Shown one piece after another: positions 5,857-10,953 of a DNA stretch of 10,953 bases (position 1 is its first letter; the number at the start of each line of letters is the position of its first letter). A program made the translations under genes and the position numbers. Source of the DNA: Ruminiclostridium sp. Its GTDB lineage: Bacteria > Bacillota > Clostridia > Oscillospirales > Oscillospiraceae. Below the pieces are notes generated by a model that made no database searches, had not been told where the DNA came from, and worked only from the letters and a program-made list of their open reading frames with translations. The stretch is taken from positions 1-10,953 of the forward strand of contig JABUSR010000056.1 of NCBI GenBank assembly GCA_021442645.1. The letters are read 5' to 3'.

Positions 5857-5887
5857 GTGGGAGGAGTTCAACACTCCGTCCAACCAC
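5857..5887 (+). promoter_or_regulatory. Candidate L1-binding autoregulatory site before rplK
   Basis: The nusG-rplK gap can fold as GTGG (5857-5860), GA, GGAGT (5863-5867), a 5-nt loop, ACTCC (5873-5877), GTCCAA, CCAC (5884-5887). That is two short stems around a strongly asymmetric internal loop. L1 is known to repress its own rplK-rplA mRNA by binding a mimic of its 23S rRNA site, and a GTGGGAGG...CCAC pattern in this position is recalled from other Firmicutes. A small TTTGCGC/GCGCAAA hairpin (5837-5855) lies just upstream. Confidence 0.55.
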
Positions 5888-5911
5888 ATTTTCAAAATGG
5901 AGGTGCTCTAA

Positions 5912-6337
5912 GTGGCACAGAAAGTAACTGGTTACGTAAAACTGCAGATTCCCGCCGGTAAGGCAACTCCGGCTCCCCCCGTTGGCCCCGCTCTGGGTCA
6001 GCACGGCGTGAACATCGCCGCATTCACCAAGGAATTCAACGAGCGCACCAAGAACGACGCTGGCCTGATCATCCCCGTGGTCATCACCGTCTACGCTGAC
6101 CGCTCCTTCTCCTTCATCACCAAGACTCCTCCCGCAGCCGTCCTCATCAAGAAGGCCTGCAACATCGAGTCCGGTTCCGGCGTCCCCAACAAGGACAAGG
6201 TCGCTACCATCAGCAAGGAAGACGTTCGTAAGATCGCCGAGACCAAGATGCGTGACCTGAACGCAGCATCCATCGAGGCTGCTATGAGCATGATCGCAGG
6301 CACCGCACGTTCCATGGGCGTTATCGTCGGCGAGTAA
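5912..6337 (+). CDS. rplK: Ribosomal protein uL11
   Basis: L11 forms part of the GTPase-associated centre of the 50S subunit, binding 23S rRNA helices 43-44, and is the site of the RelA-sensing and thiostrepton region. The 141-aa product is full length. The N-terminal domain has KLQIPAGKATPAPPVGPALGQHGVN and the C-terminal RNA-binding domain has TKTPPAAVLIKKA and MRDLNAASIEAAMSMIAGTARSMG. The start is GTG at 5912, preceded by GGAGGTG (5899-5905) with a 6-nt gap; the family sequence MAQKVTGYVK begins exactly there. It is co-transcribed with rplA, 18 nt downstream. Confidence 0.97.
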   Translation: MAQKVTGYVKLQIPAGKATPAPPVGPALGQHGVNIAAFTKEFNERTKNDAGLIIPVVITVYADRSFSFITKTPPAAVLIKKACNIESGSGVPNKDKVATISKEDVRKIAETKMRDLNAASIEAAMSMIAGTARSMGVIVGE

Positions 6338-6355
6338 GGCAGGAGGGTTAAAGAT

Positions 6356-7048
6356 ATGTTTAGAGGTAAGAAATATCAGGACAGCGCAAAGCAGATCGAC
6401 AAGGCAACTCTGTATGACACCGCAGATGCTATGGATCTGATTGTGAAGACCGCTCCCGCTAAGTTTGACGAGACCGTTGAGCTGCACGTCAAGCTGGGCG
6501 TTGACTCCCGCCACGCTGACCAGCAGGTTCGCGGCGCTATCGTTCTGCCCCACGGCACCGGCAAGGTGCCCCGCGTTCTGGTCTTCGCCAAGGGCGATAA
6601 GGCTGACGCTGCTAAGGAAGCCGGCGCTGACTATGTCGGCGAGATGGACCTGGCTCAGAAGATTCAGCAGGAAAACTGGTTCGACTTTGACGTGGTCATC
6701 GCTTCCCCCGACATGATGAGTGTTGTCGGTCGTCTGGGTAAGGTTCTGGGCCCCAAGGGCCTGATGCCCTCCCCCAAGGCCGGTACCGTCACCCCCAACG
6801 TTGGCAATGCCGTTAAGGAAGCCAAGGCCGGTAAGGTCGAGTATCGTCTGGACAAGACCAACATCATCCACTGCCCCATCGGCAAGGTCTCCTTTGGTGC
6901 TGAGAAGCTGACTGAGAACTTTAACACTCTCATCGGCGCCATCCTCAAGGCTAAGCCTGCCGCTGCCAAGGGTACTTACATCAAGAGTTGCGTCGTGGCC
7001 TCCACCATGGGCCCCGGCATCAAGGTCAACGGTGCTAAGCTGAGCTGA
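6356..7048 (+). CDS. rplA: Ribosomal protein uL1
   Basis: L1 forms the mobile L1 stalk of the 50S subunit, which guides deacylated tRNA out of the E site, and usually represses translation of its own operon. The 230-aa product is of family length. It carries the signature LGPKGLMPSPKAGTVTPNVG (131-150) and the RNA-contacting N- and C-terminal parts (KFDETVELHVKLGVD; GPGIKVNGAKLS at the end). GGAGGG precedes the ATG at normal distance. It is the last gene of the rpmG operon: a large hairpin and a new promoter follow before rplJ. Confidence 0.97.
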   Translation: MFRGKKYQDSAKQIDKATLYDTADAMDLIVKTAPAKFDETVELHVKLGVDSRHADQQVRGAIVLPHGTGKVPRVLVFAKGDKADAAKEAGADYVGEMDLAQKIQQENWFDFDVVIASPDMMSVVGRLGKVLGPKGLMPSPKAGTVTPNVGNAVKEAKAGKVEYRLDKTNIIHCPIGKVSFGAEKLTENFNTLIGAILKAKPAAAKGTYIKSCVVASTMGPGIKVNGAKLS

Positions 7049-7077
7049 TTGCTCCTGATTCAACAAAAATATCATTT

Positions 7078-7111
7078 CTCCGGAAAGGCGCTTGACAGCG
7101 CCTTTCCGGAG
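7078..7111 (+). terminator. Perfect 15-bp hairpin after rplA, overlapping the rplJ promoter
   Basis: CTCCGGAAAGGCGCT pairs perfectly with AGCGCCTTTCCGGAG around a TGAC loop, 29 nt after the rplA stop. On the plus strand it is followed by TGATATACTATC, not a U-tract, so it may be an inefficient terminator, an mRNA 3'-end stabiliser or processing site, or an element acting on the promoter it contains. The minus-strand 3' flank is not a good U-tract either. Confidence 0.5.
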
Positions 7112-7120
7112 TGATATACT
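7092..7120 (+). promoter_or_regulatory. Promoter of rplJ-rplL
   Basis: Consensus TTGACA (7092-7097) is followed by a 17-nt spacer and TATACT (7115-7120), with TGA before it as an extended -10. Transcription would start near 7127, exactly where the L10 leader begins. The -35 box lies in the loop of the preceding hairpin, and the spacer is largely its 3' arm. Confidence 0.8.
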
Positions 7121-7130
7121 ATCTATCGTG

Positions 7131-7227
7131 TTCAAAGACAGTAGGCATCCGTAAGCCCTACCGAGAATGCAGTATAAGATTGTTTCTTTGTGCTGTTTTG
7201 CGTCTTTGAGCGCGAGACAGCATTTTT
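7131..7227 (+). ncRNA. L10 leader (r-protein L10 autoregulatory element)
   Basis: This matches the known Firmicutes L10 leader, which binds the L10(L12)4 complex and controls rplJL. Visible elements are CAAAGA (7133-7138) pairing with TCTTTG (7185-7190) as the closing stem; GTAGG (7141-7145) with CCTAC (7157-7161); and the conserved AAAGACAGTAGG and CTACCGAGAATGC strings. Alternatively TCAAAGAC (7132-7139) can pair perfectly with GTCTTTGA (7202-7209). This would break both the closing stem and the downstream terminator, and so is the antiterminator. Confidence 0.85.
7191..7227 (+). terminator. Attenuator terminator of the L10 leader
   Basis: TGCTGTTTTGCG (7191-7202) pairs with CGCGAGACAGCA (7211-7222) over 12 bp with two G-U pairs around an 8-nt loop, then TTTTT (7223-7227). 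It ends 22 nt before the rplJ start. It abuts the closing stem of the L10-binding structure, so L10 binding would favour termination. Confidence 0.8.
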
Positions 7228-7249
7228 CATATTCTGGAGGTGAAACACC

Positions 7250-7795
7250 ATGCCTAACGCAAAAGTTCTCTCTGAGAAGCAGGCTATCGTGGCTGAGCTG
7301 ACTGAAAAGCTGAACGGCGCTTCCGCCGGCGTTCTGGTGGACTACAAGGGTATCACCGTCGCTGAGGACACCGCACTGCGTACCGAGTGCCGCAACAACG
7401 AGCTGGACTACTCTGTTGTGAAGAACACTCTGCTGCGCTTCGCTATTAAGCAGTGTGGTTTGGAAGAGATGGATGAGGCCCTGAACGGCACCACTTCCCT
7501 GGCTCTGTCCACTGCCGACCCCATCGCTCCCATGCGCGTCATCAACAAGTTCGCCAAGCAGTTCAACGGCTCCAAGTTCGTCATCAAGGCCGGCTTTATG
7601 GACGGCAAGGTCCTGGCTCTGGATGAGATCCTGGCTCTGGCTGAGCTGCCCGCAAAGGATGTCCTGCAGGCTCAGGTTCTGGGCACCATGCTGGCACCCA
7701 TCACCAGCCTGGCTATCGTCCTGAAGGCTATCGCAGAGGAAAAGGGCGGTTTTGTGGAAGCTGAGGCCAGCGCCGAAGCTCCTGCCGCTGAATGA
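7250..7795 (+). CDS. rplJ: Ribosomal protein uL10
   Basis: L10 is the base of the ribosomal stalk. It binds 23S rRNA beside L11 and carries the L7/L12 dimers on its C-terminal helix. The 181-aa product has the usual N-terminal globular domain (MPNAKVLSEKQAIVAELTEKL, then SAGVLVDYKGITVAEDTALR). It ends in a helix and a short acidic Ala/Glu tail (EAEASAEAPAAE). GGAGGTGA (7236-7243) precedes the ATG. Its product together with L12 is the ligand of the leader just upstream. rplL follows after 60 nt. Confidence 0.96.
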   Translation: MPNAKVLSEKQAIVAELTEKLNGASAGVLVDYKGITVAEDTALRTECRNNELDYSVVKNTLLRFAIKQCGLEEMDEALNGTTSLALSTADPIAPMRVINKFAKQFNGSKFVIKAGFMDGKVLALDEILALAELPAKDVLQAQVLGTMLAPITSLAIVLKAIAEEKGGFVEAEASAEAPAAE

Positions 7796-7855
7796 TCCCC
7801 AACCAACATCAAAAACAAATTTTACAACACATCATTATTTTAGGAGGTAACTATC

Positions 7856-8224
7856 ATGGCTTCTGAGAAGATTACTGCCCTCATCGAAGAGGTTAAGGCT
7901 CTGACCGTTCTGGAGCTGTCCGAGCTGGTTCACGCACTGGAGGAAGAGTTCGGCGTCTCCGCTGCTGCTATGGCTGCTCCCGCTGCCGCTGCTGCTGCTC
8001 CCGTTGAAGAGAAGACCGAGTTCGACGTTATCCTGGAGAACTTCGGCGCTGAGAAGGTCAAGGTCATCAAGGCTGTCCGCGAGATCACCGGTCTGGGCCT
8101 GGCTGACGCCAAGGCTGCTGTCGAGGCCGCTCCCAAGGCAATCAAGGAAGGCGTCTCCAAGGACGAGGCTGAAGAGCTGAAGAAGAAGCTGGAAGAGGTT
8201 GGCGCAAAGGTCTCCCTGAAGTAA
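7856..8224 (+). CDS. rplL: Ribosomal protein bL12 (L7/L12)
   Basis: L7/L12 forms the flexible multicopy stalk that recruits and stimulates translational GTPases. The 122-aa product has an N-terminal dimerisation domain (1-33), an Ala/Pro hinge (about 36-50, AAAMAAPAAAAAAPV) and a C-terminal domain (about 53-122) with the factor-binding helix KVKVIKAVREITGLGLADAK and the ending EEVGAKVSLK. AGGAGGT stands before the ATG. A strong terminator follows within 70 nt, so the gene closes the rplJL unit instead of reading into rpoB. Confidence 0.97.
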   Translation: MASEKITALIEEVKALTVLELSELVHALEEEFGVSAAAMAAPAAAAAAPVEEKTEFDVILENFGAEKVKVIKAVREITGLGLADAKAAVEAAPKAIKEGVSKDEAEELKKKLEEVGAKVSLK

Positions 8225-8256
8225 TTCAGACCCGGCTTTATTCCAAACACACACAC

Positions 8257-8292
8257 AACCCGCCATGGCTTGCCATGGCGGGTTTTCTTTTT
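8257..8292 (+). terminator. Terminator of rplJ-rplL
   Basis: AACCCGCCATGG pairs with CCATGGCGGGTT over 12 bp around a CTTG loop, and the U-tract TTTTCTTTTT (8283-8292) overlaps the end of the stem. It is a textbook intrinsic terminator 32 nt past the rplL stop. Confidence 0.9.
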
Positions 8293-8326
8293 CCCTTTCT
8301 TGTGTTTTCTCTCATAGACGCAGAAA

Positions 8327-8355
8327 GCGGGCCGCTGCTTTTAACAGCGGCCCGC
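8327..8355. terminator. Second, probably bidirectional terminator between rplL and the convergent gene
   Basis: GCGGGCCGCTG pairs with CAGCGGCCCGC over 11 perfect base pairs around a 7-nt loop. Plus-strand RNA is followed by CGGTTTTCTTTTATT; minus-strand RNA by TTTCTGCGTC. It lies 11 nt past the stop of the minus-strand CofE-like gene, so that is its main client, and it would back up the rplL terminator. Confidence 0.65.
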
Positions 8356-8365
8356 CGGTTTTCTT

Positions 8366-9544
8366 TTATTCGCCGTAGTTGGTGAAGTAGTTCTGGATCA
8401 CGATGAAGGGGGTGCCCTTGTCGCCGGAGCCGGAGGTCAGGTCACACAGGGAGCCCAGCAAATCGGTGTACTGGCGGGGCGTGGTGCCCTCGGAGCTCAT
8501 GCTGCCAACCAGGTCGGAATTCTTGGACTGAATCTCCTTGCGGATGGCGGCCTTCAGTTCCTCACCGGACAGGTCAGAGAAGTCGTTGTCAGCCAGGAAC
8601 TTAATCTTCAGCTCGTTGGGGCGGCCGGACAGCCCTTCCGTGTAAGCGGGAGAGACCACGGGGTCAGCCAGCTCCCAGATACCGCCCACGGGATCCTTGA
8701 AGGCACCGTCGCCGTAGACCATGGCCTCCACCTGGATGCCACGCTCGGCCTTAATGCGGGCCCGGATGCCATCCACTACGGGCTGACAATCTCTGGGGAA
8801 GAGCTTCAGCTTATCCTCGGTGGCCTTGTTGGAGCCCAGCAGGCCGTACTTATCGTGGAAGCCGCTGCCATCCACAGGGGCGGACATGATGTCTGCCAAG
8901 GTGTAGACGGTCTTTCCCATGGCCTTCAGCACGTCGCAGGTCTCGTTACGGGTGTGGATATCGCAGCAGAGAATATTATCGCACACGGTGGCGATGTAGC
9001 GGGGATCGTTGGAGAACAGGAAGGTAGCCTTTGCGTTCTCAGCCTCGATGACCTCACGATAGAAGTCCAGGTAATTCACACCGGTGAAGGGGTGAACGGG
9101 AGAGCCGAAGGTCTCCACAAAAGAAGCCTCTTCATAGGAGGTGACTTCGCTGTACTTGTGGGGGATATAGGCGGAGCGGGCCATCAGGGGATTGCCCACC
9201 TCGTCATTGGGATAGCTGAAGAGAACGACGACCTCTTCCACTGCCCGTGCGATGCCCTTCAGGCACATGGAGAAACGGTTGCGGCTGAGGATGGGGAACA
9301 CCAGGCCCACTTTCTTGGCCTCGTTGTACTTTGCGCGGATGTCCTTTGCCACCTGGTCAACGGTAACATAGTTGCCCTGGGCACGTGCAACCACGGACTC
9401 CGTAACGGCAATGATATCACGATCCTTCAGAGAGTAGTTGTCCTCCTTCTCAGATGCGTACACGCTGTTCACAACGATATCAACGATATCATCGCCCTCA
9501 CGAATGATGGGGCCCTGGATCCCTCTGGAAATAACGCCTGCCAT
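8366..9544 (-). CDS. CofE-like F420-0:gamma-glutamyl ligase family protein
   Basis: The 392-aa product resembles the coenzyme F420-0:L-glutamate ligase family (CofE/FbiB-N fold), which adds gamma-linked glutamates to a cofactor using GTP. Supporting segments are MAGVISRGIQGPIIREGDDI at the N-terminus, LKDRDIIAVTESVVARAQGNYV (about 39-60), LSRNRFSMCLKGIARAVEEVVVLF (about 86-109), YGDGAFKDPVGGIWELADP and the C-terminal GSGDKGTPFIVIQNY. It is much longer than archaeal CofE (about 250 aa), so it is a distinct bacterial branch. No F420 biosynthesis gene is nearby and Clostridia generally lack F420, so the acceptor is unknown; folate or another cofactor is possible, as members of the same broad family glutamylate folate. 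ATG 9544 is preferred over 9583 because GGAGG lies 7 nt before it and the longer frame starts inside an inverted repeat. Confidence 0.75.
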   Translation of the reverse strand: MAGVISRGIQGPIIREGDDIVDIVVNSVYASEKEDNYSLKDRDIIAVTESVVARAQGNYVTVDQVAKDIRAKYNEAKKVGLVFPILSRNRFSMCLKGIARAVEEVVVLFSYPNDEVGNPLMARSAYIPHKYSEVTSYEEASFVETFGSPVHPFTGVNYLDFYREVIEAENAKATFLFSNDPRYIATVCDNILCCDIHTRNETCDVLKAMGKTVYTLADIMSAPVDGSGFHDKYGLLGSNKATEDKLKLFPRDCQPVVDGIRARIKAERGIQVEAMVYGDGAFKDPVGGIWELADPVVSPAYTEGLSGRPNELKIKFLADNDFSDLSGEELKAAIRKEIQSKNSDLVGSMSSEGTTPRQYTDLLGSLCDLTSGSGDKGTPFIVIQNYFTNYGE

Positions 9545-9580
9545 GTTCAGTCCTCCAATAATCTGTAAAATAGCGGGAAT

Positions 9581-9615
9581 CACCTATCACAGGTCGATTC
9601 CATGCATGATAGGTG
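9581..9615 (-). repeat. Inverted repeat in the 5' leader of the CofE-like gene
   Basis: CACCTATCA (9581-9589) and TGATAGGTG (9607-9615) form a perfect 9-bp inverted repeat separated by 17 nt. It lies between the predicted promoter and the start codon, about 37 nt upstream of the ATG. It could be an RNA hairpin in the 87-nt leader or a DNA operator just downstream of the transcript start. Confidence 0.6.
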
Positions 9616-9637
9616 TATACATAAAAATACCGAAAAT

Positions 9638-9666
9638 ATTATACTCGTTCACAGCCCGAATAACAA
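9638..9666 (-). promoter_or_regulatory. Promoter of the CofE-like gene
   Basis: On the minus strand TTGTTA (9661-9666) is followed by a 17-nt spacer and a perfect TATAAT (9638-9643). The transcript would start near 9631, leaving an 87-nt leader. Confidence 0.7.
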
Positions 9667-9735
9667 GCCCCAAATTGACAGGAATACCTCTTTCCCTCTC
9701 ATTTTTCAGCGTCGGAGCAAAAGGAAAGGCCCCTG

Positions 9736-9749
9736 TGCCTTGCGAGGCA
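9736..9749 (+). repeat. Small inverted repeat over the -35 box of the radical SAM gene
   Basis: TGCCT (9736-9740) and AGGCA (9745-9749) form a short inverted repeat centred on the TTGCGA -35 box. It may be an operator, but at 5 bp per arm chance is likely. Confidence 0.25.
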
Positions 9750-9768
9750 GCCAATCTTCCTGTATAAT
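9740..9768 (+). promoter_or_regulatory. Promoter of the radical SAM gene
   Basis: TTGCGA (9740-9745) is followed by a 17-nt spacer and a perfect TATAAT (9763-9768). The transcript would start near 9775, 35 nt before the TTG start codon. It is divergent from the CofE-like promoter, with 73 nt between the two -35 boxes. Confidence 0.7.
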
Positions 9769-9809
9769 AGCATCATAAAACGATTTTATTGATTAAAGGA
9801 GGACTGAGC

Positions 9810-10937
9810 TTGCCGAATATTCCCCCTTATGCAGGATTTGAGCTGGGCCCCATCCGCCCACCCAGTGAGGCTTACAGTCTGCTGCTGCGCATCAACCGCG
9901 GCTGCGGCTGGAACAAGTGCCGCTTCTGCGGCTTCTACCGCGACACCCCCTTCAGCATCCGCTCTGCGGAGGACATCAAAAAGGACATCGACCGAATCAA
10001 ATACTGGGTAGATGTCTTCCAGGGCCGAGTGGCCCAGGCGGGCAATCCCGAGACTGAGGGCGAGCAGGAGGCCTGCTACATGGCCTATAACTGGATTCAG
10101 AGCGGCATGCGGTCGGTCTTTTTCCAGGACGGCAACGGCATCCTGATGGCCCCTGATGGCATGATCGAGGTTCTGGAATACCTTCGGGCCACCTTCCCCC
10201 AAATCCAGCGTATCACGTCCTACGCCCGGTCAGACACCATCAACCGGCTGAGTCTGGATCGGCTCATCCGCTACCGGGAGCTGGGCCTCAATCGCTTCCA
10301 TATCGGTCTGGAGACGGGCAATGACTACATCCTGAAGCTCATGAACAAGGGTGTGGACAAGGCCACCCAGATTAAGGCCGGCATTAAGGCTATGGCCGCC
10401 GGCATCGAAATCAACGAGTTCTACATGCCCAACATGGGCGGCCGGGAGTACGCCCGGGAGAGCGCCCTGGACACCGCCGACGTGATGAACCAGGTGAACC
10501 CCAACTTCATCCGCATCCGCTCCATGGCCCTGGCTGAGAACCTGGAGATTTATGAGGACTATACCTCCGGCCTGCTGACCCGCCCCAATGACATCGAGAC
10601 CATCCAGGAGATCCGCCTCTTCATCGAAAACCTCCACGGCATTACCAGCGTGGTGGACAGCGACCACATCCTGAACATCCTATTGGAGCTCCGGGGTAAA
10701 CTGCCCGAGGGCAAGGATAGGATGCTTGGGACCATCGACCGCTTCCTGGACCTGCCGGAGGACACCCAGAACATCTTCCGCCTGGGCCGCCGCATCAATC
10801 TTATGAGCAATCTGCGGGACCTGGACAACGATATCCTGGTGGACAAGGTCAAACGGACTATGGACCGCAGCGGCATCGACAAAACAAACATTGACTCGGT
10901 CTGTGACCAGTTGATGATCCGCTGTATCCCCATCTGA
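9810..10937 (+). CDS. Radical SAM protein, CX4CX2C subgroup
   Basis: This 375-aa protein is a radical SAM enzyme of unknown substrate. The cluster-binding cysteines are C32, C37 and C40 in RGCGWNKCRFCGFYR, spaced CX4CX2C rather than the usual CX3CX2C. Later motifs fit the barrel: SVFFQDGNGILMAP, ITSYARSD, RFHIGLETGNDYILKLMNKG, EINEFYMPNMGG. A C-terminal segment (about 285-375, including LRGKLPEGKDRMLGTIDRFLDL) is helical and has no cysteine cluster for a SPASM domain. No B12-binding domain is present. The start is TTG at 9810, because AGGAGG (9797-9802) lies exactly 7 nt before it; an upstream TTG at 9789 would precede the ribosome binding site. The gene is complete and its downstream context is cut off. 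Its partner or substrate cannot be inferred except by its divergent CofE-like neighbour. Confidence 0.88.
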   Translation: MPNIPPYAGFELGPIRPPSEAYSLLLRINRGCGWNKCRFCGFYRDTPFSIRSAEDIKKDIDRIKYWVDVFQGRVAQAGNPETEGEQEACYMAYNWIQSGMRSVFFQDGNGILMAPDGMIEVLEYLRATFPQIQRITSYARSDTINRLSLDRLIRYRELGLNRFHIGLETGNDYILKLMNKGVDKATQIKAGIKAMAAGIEINEFYMPNMGGREYARESALDTADVMNQVNPNFIRIRSMALAENLEIYEDYTSGLLTRPNDIETIQEIRLFIENLHGITSVVDSDHILNILLELRGKLPEGKDRMLGTIDRFLDLPEDTQNIFRLGRRINLMSNLRDLDNDILVDKVKRTMDRSGIDKTNIDSVCDQLMIRCIPI

Positions 10938-10953
10938 TACTCAAAGCTGATTA

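Noticed and set aside
5804..7135. 443-codon minus-strand open frame across nusG end, rplK and rplA
   Set aside because: Opposite-strand shadow caused by strong codon bias in ribosomal protein genes; the product is a low-information Leu/Asp/Gly/His/Val-rich sequence and it runs through the rplJ promoter hairpin.
8262..8279. Paired CCATGG palindromes as a possible protein-binding site
   Set aside because: They are the two arms of the rplL terminator and are explained by that hairpin.
9789..9809. Upstream TTG start for the radical SAM gene
   Set aside because: It lies before the AGGAGG at 9797-9802; TTG 9810 has the correct 7-nt spacing.
1..10953. CRISPR arrays, insertion sequences, prophage or defence genes
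   Set aside because: No spaced direct repeats, transposase, integrase or related motifs were seen; all substantial open frames are assigned to housekeeping or metabolic genes.

Overview
The window is a chromosomal housekeeping segment of a Gram-positive, fairly GC-rich Clostridia-type bacterium. The gene set, the strong AGGAGG ribosome binding sites, the GTG and TTG starts, the L10-leader attenuator and the rpmG-secE-nusG-rplKA order all fit Firmicutes. The protein style (uridine phosphorylase beside a DUF1847 protein, a stand-alone CofE-like ligase, a clostridial radical SAM protein) suggests Oscillospiraceae or a relative. That family placement is inference. I see no mobile element, CRISPR array, tRNA or rRNA.

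Left part, minus strand. Two transcription units run toward position 1. The first is ruvX(yqgF)-udp-DUF1847, driven by a textbook promoter (TTGACA-17-TACAAT, 4413-4441) and closed by a strong hairpin (2447-2482). Both gene junctions are 8-nt overlaps. The second is mrnC-rqcH (Mini-III 23S rRNA maturase and the ribosome quality-control Ala-tailing factor), with its own promoter (2402-2430) and a weaker terminator-like hairpin near 126-151.

Centre, plus strand. Facing ruvX divergently is a ribosomal/transcription operon: rpmG (L33, 54 aa), secE, nusG, rplK, rplA. It is preceded by a leader of about 220 nt. The leader holds a hairpin, a candidate 40-codon leader ORF with an excellent ribosome binding site, and a hairpin plus U-rich tail inside that ORF. 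Together these look like an undescribed, translation-coupled attenuator. A candidate L1-binding site lies in the nusG-rplK gap. The rplA-rplJ gap holds a 15-bp perfect hairpin whose loop and 3' arm contain the -35 box and most of the spacer of the rplJL promoter. A classical L10 leader with its own attenuator follows. rplJ-rplL ends in a strong terminator, so rpoBC is not adjacent.

Right part. Convergent to rplL on the minus strand is a 392-aa member of the F420-0:gamma-glutamyl ligase (CofE) family. It is divergent from a 375-aa radical SAM protein starting at TTG with a CX4CX2C cluster motif. The two divergent genes have near-identical translation initiation regions (GGAGGACTGARC just before the start codon) and separate promoters in a 265-nt intergenic region with two inverted repeats.
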